From the NCBI RefSeq assembly GCF_000619925.1, contig NZ_JHVB01000001.1, positions 62,001 through 126,000 on the forward strand: DNA of 64,000 nucleotides. The letters are read 5' to 3'. Of this stretch, positions 61,098-64,000 are shown one piece after another. Within the stretch, counting starts at the first letter, position 1. Every line of letters begins with the position of its first letter. The stretch is from Treponema sp. C6A8. Its GTDB lineage: Bacteria; Spirochaetota; Spirochaetia; Treponematales; Treponemataceae. The translations under genes and the position numbers were made by a program. The notes under the pieces were generated by a model. That model did not search any database and was not told the DNA's origin. It saw nothing but the letters and a program-made list of their open reading frames with translations.

Positions 61098-62171
61098 ATG
61101 AAAACAAAAACAATATCTTTTCTTATGCCTGGAGGTGGCGGCTCCCCAAGTGGTGGAGTAAAAGTAATTTTTGAACAAGCGAATATGCTTGCTCAAGATG
61201 GATATGAAGTGCATATTATATATCCAGTTCATACATTTATACGTCGTATAACTTTAAGAAATGTTGTAGGTACATTAAAAAGATATATGCTAGGTTTTTG
61301 GCATGAGGCGTATAAGGCAAAATGGTTTAACTTAGACCCAACAATAAAAGAGCATAAGGTTTTTAGTCTAAAGTATAAGAATGTTCCGAAAACTCAATTC
61401 TATTGTGCTACAAGTCTTGAAACTTCATATTTCCTAAACAATTATCCAATTTCCTCTGAAGATAAGCTTTATTATATTCAAGGTTATGAAACTTGGAATG
61501 TTCCAGAGCCATATACATCTAATTCATATAAATTTCAGATGAAAAAAATAGCTATAGCTCCATATTTACTTGAGAAAATACGCTCAGTAGGAGAGGATGC
61601 CGTATATATACCAAATGGATTTAGCTTTACTGAATTTGGATTAGACATTCCAATTGAAAATAGAAATCCACATATTGCAATGATGCTTTATTCATCAAAT
61701 AATGATATAAAACGATGTTCAGATAGTATTGCAGCTCTTAAAAACGTAAAAGATAAAATATCAGATTTAAAAGTTATTATGTTTGGAATCCCTGAACGGC
61801 CGAAGGATTTACCAGAATGGTTTGAATATTATCAGACACCAGATAGAAAAACATTAAGAAAGTTATATAATTCGGCCGCAATATTTGTTGCTGCAAGTAG
61901 AACTGAAGGTATGGCATTACCTCCTGCCGAAGCTTTTATTTGTGGGTGTGCTTTATGTTGTACTGACATTGGCGGTTTTGGGGTCTATGCAATAAAAGAT
62001 AAAACTGCATTAGTATCTCCTGTTTTTGATATAGAAAAGTTAGCTTCAAATATTGAAAATTTGATGAGTAACGTAGAAAAAAGAATTTCTTTTGCAAAAG
62101 CTGGAAATTGTCTAATGCAAGAATATACATGGGAAAACGCATATAAAAAGTTTGTTTCATTACTAAAATAG
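61098..62171 (+). CDS. Glycosyltransferase family 4-type enzyme
   Basis: A 357-residue GT-B protein. N-terminal: ISFLMPGGGGSPSGGVKVIFEQANMLAQDGYEVHII, the usual glycine-rich acceptor loop. C-terminal: AIFVAASRTEGMALPPAEAFICGCALCCTDIGG, the E-x7-E element that binds the donor nucleotide. Retaining mechanism expected. Sugar is unknown. Confidence 0.9.
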   Translation: MKTKTISFLMPGGGGSPSGGVKVIFEQANMLAQDGYEVHIIYPVHTFIRRITLRNVVGTLKRYMLGFWHEAYKAKWFNLDPTIKEHKVFSLKYKNVPKTQFYCATSLETSYFLNNYPISSEDKLYYIQGYETWNVPEPYTSNSYKFQMKKIAIAPYLLEKIRSVGEDAVYIPNGFSFTEFGLDIPIENRNPHIAMMLYSSNNDIKRCSDSIAALKNVKDKISDLKVIMFGIPERPKDLPEWFEYYQTPDRKTLRKLYNSAAIFVAASRTEGMALPPAEAFICGCALCCTDIGGFGVYAIKDKTALVSPVFDIEKLASNIENLMSNVEKRISFAKAGNCLMQEYTWENAYKKFVSLLK

Positions 62172-62404
62172 TTTATGAAACAAATATTTTTCACTAATAT
62201 ATAAAACATTCTCAATCTGTCAAACAATAATTTGATTTTTTATTGTAGTATCGACATTCTTTCTTTTATACTTATAGTAAGTAGCATTTTGATTTCTATT
62301 GATATAACTAGATATGTTGAATATTAGTGAAATTCTATTTCTAGACATATATAAGTGTTATGAGTATCTTTGTGCTATCTTTTGTGAGGTTTTAATTATA
62401 AATT

Positions 62405-63370
62405 ATGGGAAAAATAAGACATGCAGTTTTAATGGTTACTTATAATCAAGAAAAATTTATATGTGAGGCATTAAATTCCATATTAAACAATAAAGTGCTT
62501 CCAGATTTAATTATTCTAAGAGACGATTGTTCTACAGATAATACTTGGCGAATAATAAAAGAATTTGTAGAAAAATATCCAGAGATTTTTGATGCTAAAC
62601 AAAATGACCACAATCTTGGAATATATGATAATATGAATCTAGTTTGGTCACTTGGTATACATTCTGATTGCGATATTCTTTCATGGTGTAGTGGTGATGA
62701 TTTATGGGCTCCTAATGTTATTGAAAATCTTAATAGAGCAATTGAAAAAAACAATATAGATGTCAAAAATGAAGAGTTTGTAATAGTAACAAATTCATAC
62801 TTACTATTTCCTAATGGCAAAAGATCTTTGTGGAATAATTATAAACTCAGAAACAAAGATATACGATTACATCGTCTTGGTAAAAAATTAAATTATCGTG
62901 AAATTGGTGTTTCTAGAAATATATTTAAGAATGGATATGAACCACTTAGAAAGGATTTAGGTTTAGCATCTGATACAATTTTTGTATTAAATAATGAAGC
63001 CAAAGTAAAAAAATGGTATTTTGAAAATTTTGAAGCAGCTTACTACAGGGTAAGTGTCGGTGTCGTGTCAAGAGAAAACGTAAAGAAATTATTAAAATCT
63101 GAAGCCGATGCATATAAGACTTTGTATAATTCTGAAAAATTTAATTTTAATAGAAGTGAAAAAAAACTTATTGAACTATGGATTTCTTTTGATAATTATA
63201 TTGTTGAACAAAGTATATGCAATTGGTTGTCTTTTGTAAAATCGTATTTTTCAAATTTTGAAAATATACAATTTTTTACCTTTAGAATGTTTGTAGCTTT
63301 ATTACCACCATTAATTTTAAATGTTTTAGTGACAATAAAATCTAAATTAAAGGAAAAAAGAGATAAATGA
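62405..63370 (+). CDS. Glycosyltransferase family 2
   Basis: A 321-residue GT-A enzyme: HAVLMVTYNQEKFICEALNSI, LIILRDDCSTDNTWRII and the metal motif in WCSGDDLW. The long C-terminal part ends in a hydrophobic segment (FFTFRMFVALLPPLILNVLVTI), probably a membrane anchor. A 233-base AT-rich gap precedes it. Its stop overlaps the next start (ATGA). Confidence 0.9.
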   Translation: MGKIRHAVLMVTYNQEKFICEALNSILNNKVLPDLIILRDDCSTDNTWRIIKEFVEKYPEIFDAKQNDHNLGIYDNMNLVWSLGIHSDCDILSWCSGDDLWAPNVIENLNRAIEKNNIDVKNEEFVIVTNSYLLFPNGKRSLWNNYKLRNKDIRLHRLGKKLNYREIGVSRNIFKNGYEPLRKDLGLASDTIFVLNNEAKVKKWYFENFEAAYYRVSVGVVSRENVKKLLKSEADAYKTLYNSEKFNFNRSEKKLIELWISFDNYIVEQSICNWLSFVKSYFSNFENIQFFTFRMFVALLPPLILNVLVTIKSKLKEKRDK

Positions 63371-64000
63371 AATCAATATGTTATTTAGTATTAGCATTTA
63401 ATAATTATGATGATACCGTTGAGACGATAAATAGTATTAAAAAGCAAAGAAATTATAATGCTGATATAGATATTCTCGTTGTTGATAATAATTCTATACC
63501 CAAGTTTGCTAAACCATTGTGTAAATTCTGTGAAAAAAATTGTATTCAATATATTTATCGAAATATAAATGATGGATATGCTGGAGGTAATAATTTTGGC
63601 TGGAATCTTATTAAAGATAAATATAAATATATTTTTGTAGTTAATAATGATATCATCATTAATAATGTAGATTTGTCTATTAAATTAGTTAGTATTCTGG
63701 AAAATGATAATAAAATAGGAATTGCTGGTCCTGTTGTTTATTATGGCAACAATGAAAGACTAACTGATAAAGGAATAAGACGTATATTTTTCAATTATTT
63801 TTATGAGATAAAACTAATAAAAACACAAGATTATGAAGAATGTGATTCTGTTATCGGATGTTTTCTTGCATTAAACCCTAAAAATATAAGCAGTCCTCTG
63901 TTTGATGATAGTTTTTTTATGTATGGAGAGGAGCTTAACTTAGGACTCCGAACATGGAAAGAAGGGTATAAAGTTATTCATCTTACAGACGATGAATATT
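63367..64000 (+). CDS. Glycosyltransferase family 2 (3' partial)
   Basis: The frame starts at 63367 with an ATGA overlap to the previous gene and is open to the window end (211 codons). It begins SICYLVLAFNNYDDTVETI, then ILVVDNNSIPKF, NDGYAGGNNFGWN and FVVNNDIII, followed by DDSFFMYGEELNLGLRTW. This is the rhamnosyltransferase-like (WbbL) group of GT2. The C-terminus is missing. Confidence 0.88.
   Translation, partial: MKSICYLVLAFNNYDDTVETINSIKKQRNYNADIDILVVDNNSIPKFAKPLCKFCEKNCIQYIYRNINDGYAGGNNFGWNLIKDKYKYIFVVNNDIIINNVDLSIKLVSILENDNKIGIAGPVVYYGNNERLTDKGIRRIFFNYFYEIKLIKTQDYEECDSVIGCFLALNPKNISSPLFDDSFFMYGEELNLGLRTWKEGYKVIHLTDDEY

Overview
The window looks like a piece of a gut- or rumen-type spirochaete chromosome, most likely a host-associated Treponema. 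This is an inference from gene content and style, not from a marker gene: type III glutamine synthetase, an Amt-PII fusion, an ANTAR regulator, a LoaP-type NusG paralogue, a PG0541-family protein beside an RND permease, and a DUF4469 protein. Genes from 1 to about 32 kb have moderate GC content. From about 32.2 kb onwards the DNA is visibly AT-rich.

Layout. (1) 0-4.8 kb: the 3' end of an RND efflux permease, its small partner protein, a GGDEF/EAL phosphodiesterase and a DEAD-box RNA helicase. (2) 4.8-22.5 kb: a nitrogen-assimilation block. It holds gltB-gltD, a minus-strand operon pyrG - short glutamine synthetase - ANTAR regulator, then glnN (GSIII), amt-PII, an NSS-family Na+/amino acid symporter, and asnB. 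(3) 22.7-29.3 kb: a minus-strand trp operon trpE-trpGD-trpCF-trpB-trpA with two gene fusions. (4) 29.5-32.2 kb: an ABC-F ATPase, a winged-helix protein and a LoaP-like antiterminator. (5) 32.2-40.4 kb: an AT-rich accessory island. It has an XRE regulator with two unknown partners, a 22-bp tandem dyad array, a LuxR-like protein, an NlpC/P60-holin-like-DUF4469 cassette, an AbiF-like HEPN protein, a broken gene and an FRG-domain protein. (6) 40.7-64 kb: a long plus-strand surface-polysaccharide operon. It covers nonulosonic acid (Pse-type), phosphonate/LicD and Fdt-type amino-sugar synthesis, many glycosyltransferases and an ABC flippase, and it runs off the window.

The most striking system is in block 2. 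Each of gltB, pyrG, glnN (twice), amt and asnB is preceded by a leader with the same logic. A short hairpin has a hexaloop reading A-A-A/T-G-A/G-G/C. That loop and its 3' arm are also the 5' arm of a strong intrinsic terminator just before the gene. This is the layout expected for ANTAR antitermination, and a gene for an ANTAR protein sits in the middle of the block, inside one of the operons that carries the leader. The inferred circuit is one RNA-binding regulator controlling glutamine synthesis, glutamine-consuming enzymes and ammonium uptake by transcription antitermination.

Two further non-coding families deserve attention. One is a 137-140 bp multi-hairpin repeat, with one copy after amt and one after asnB. 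Their stems differ by compensating changes while their loops and ends are conserved. The other is a promoter-plus-leader module of about 165 bp, present upstream of the polysaccharide operon and again 1.8 kb earlier. It has compensating changes in its hairpins and is a candidate target for the LoaP-like protein encoded at 31.7 kb.
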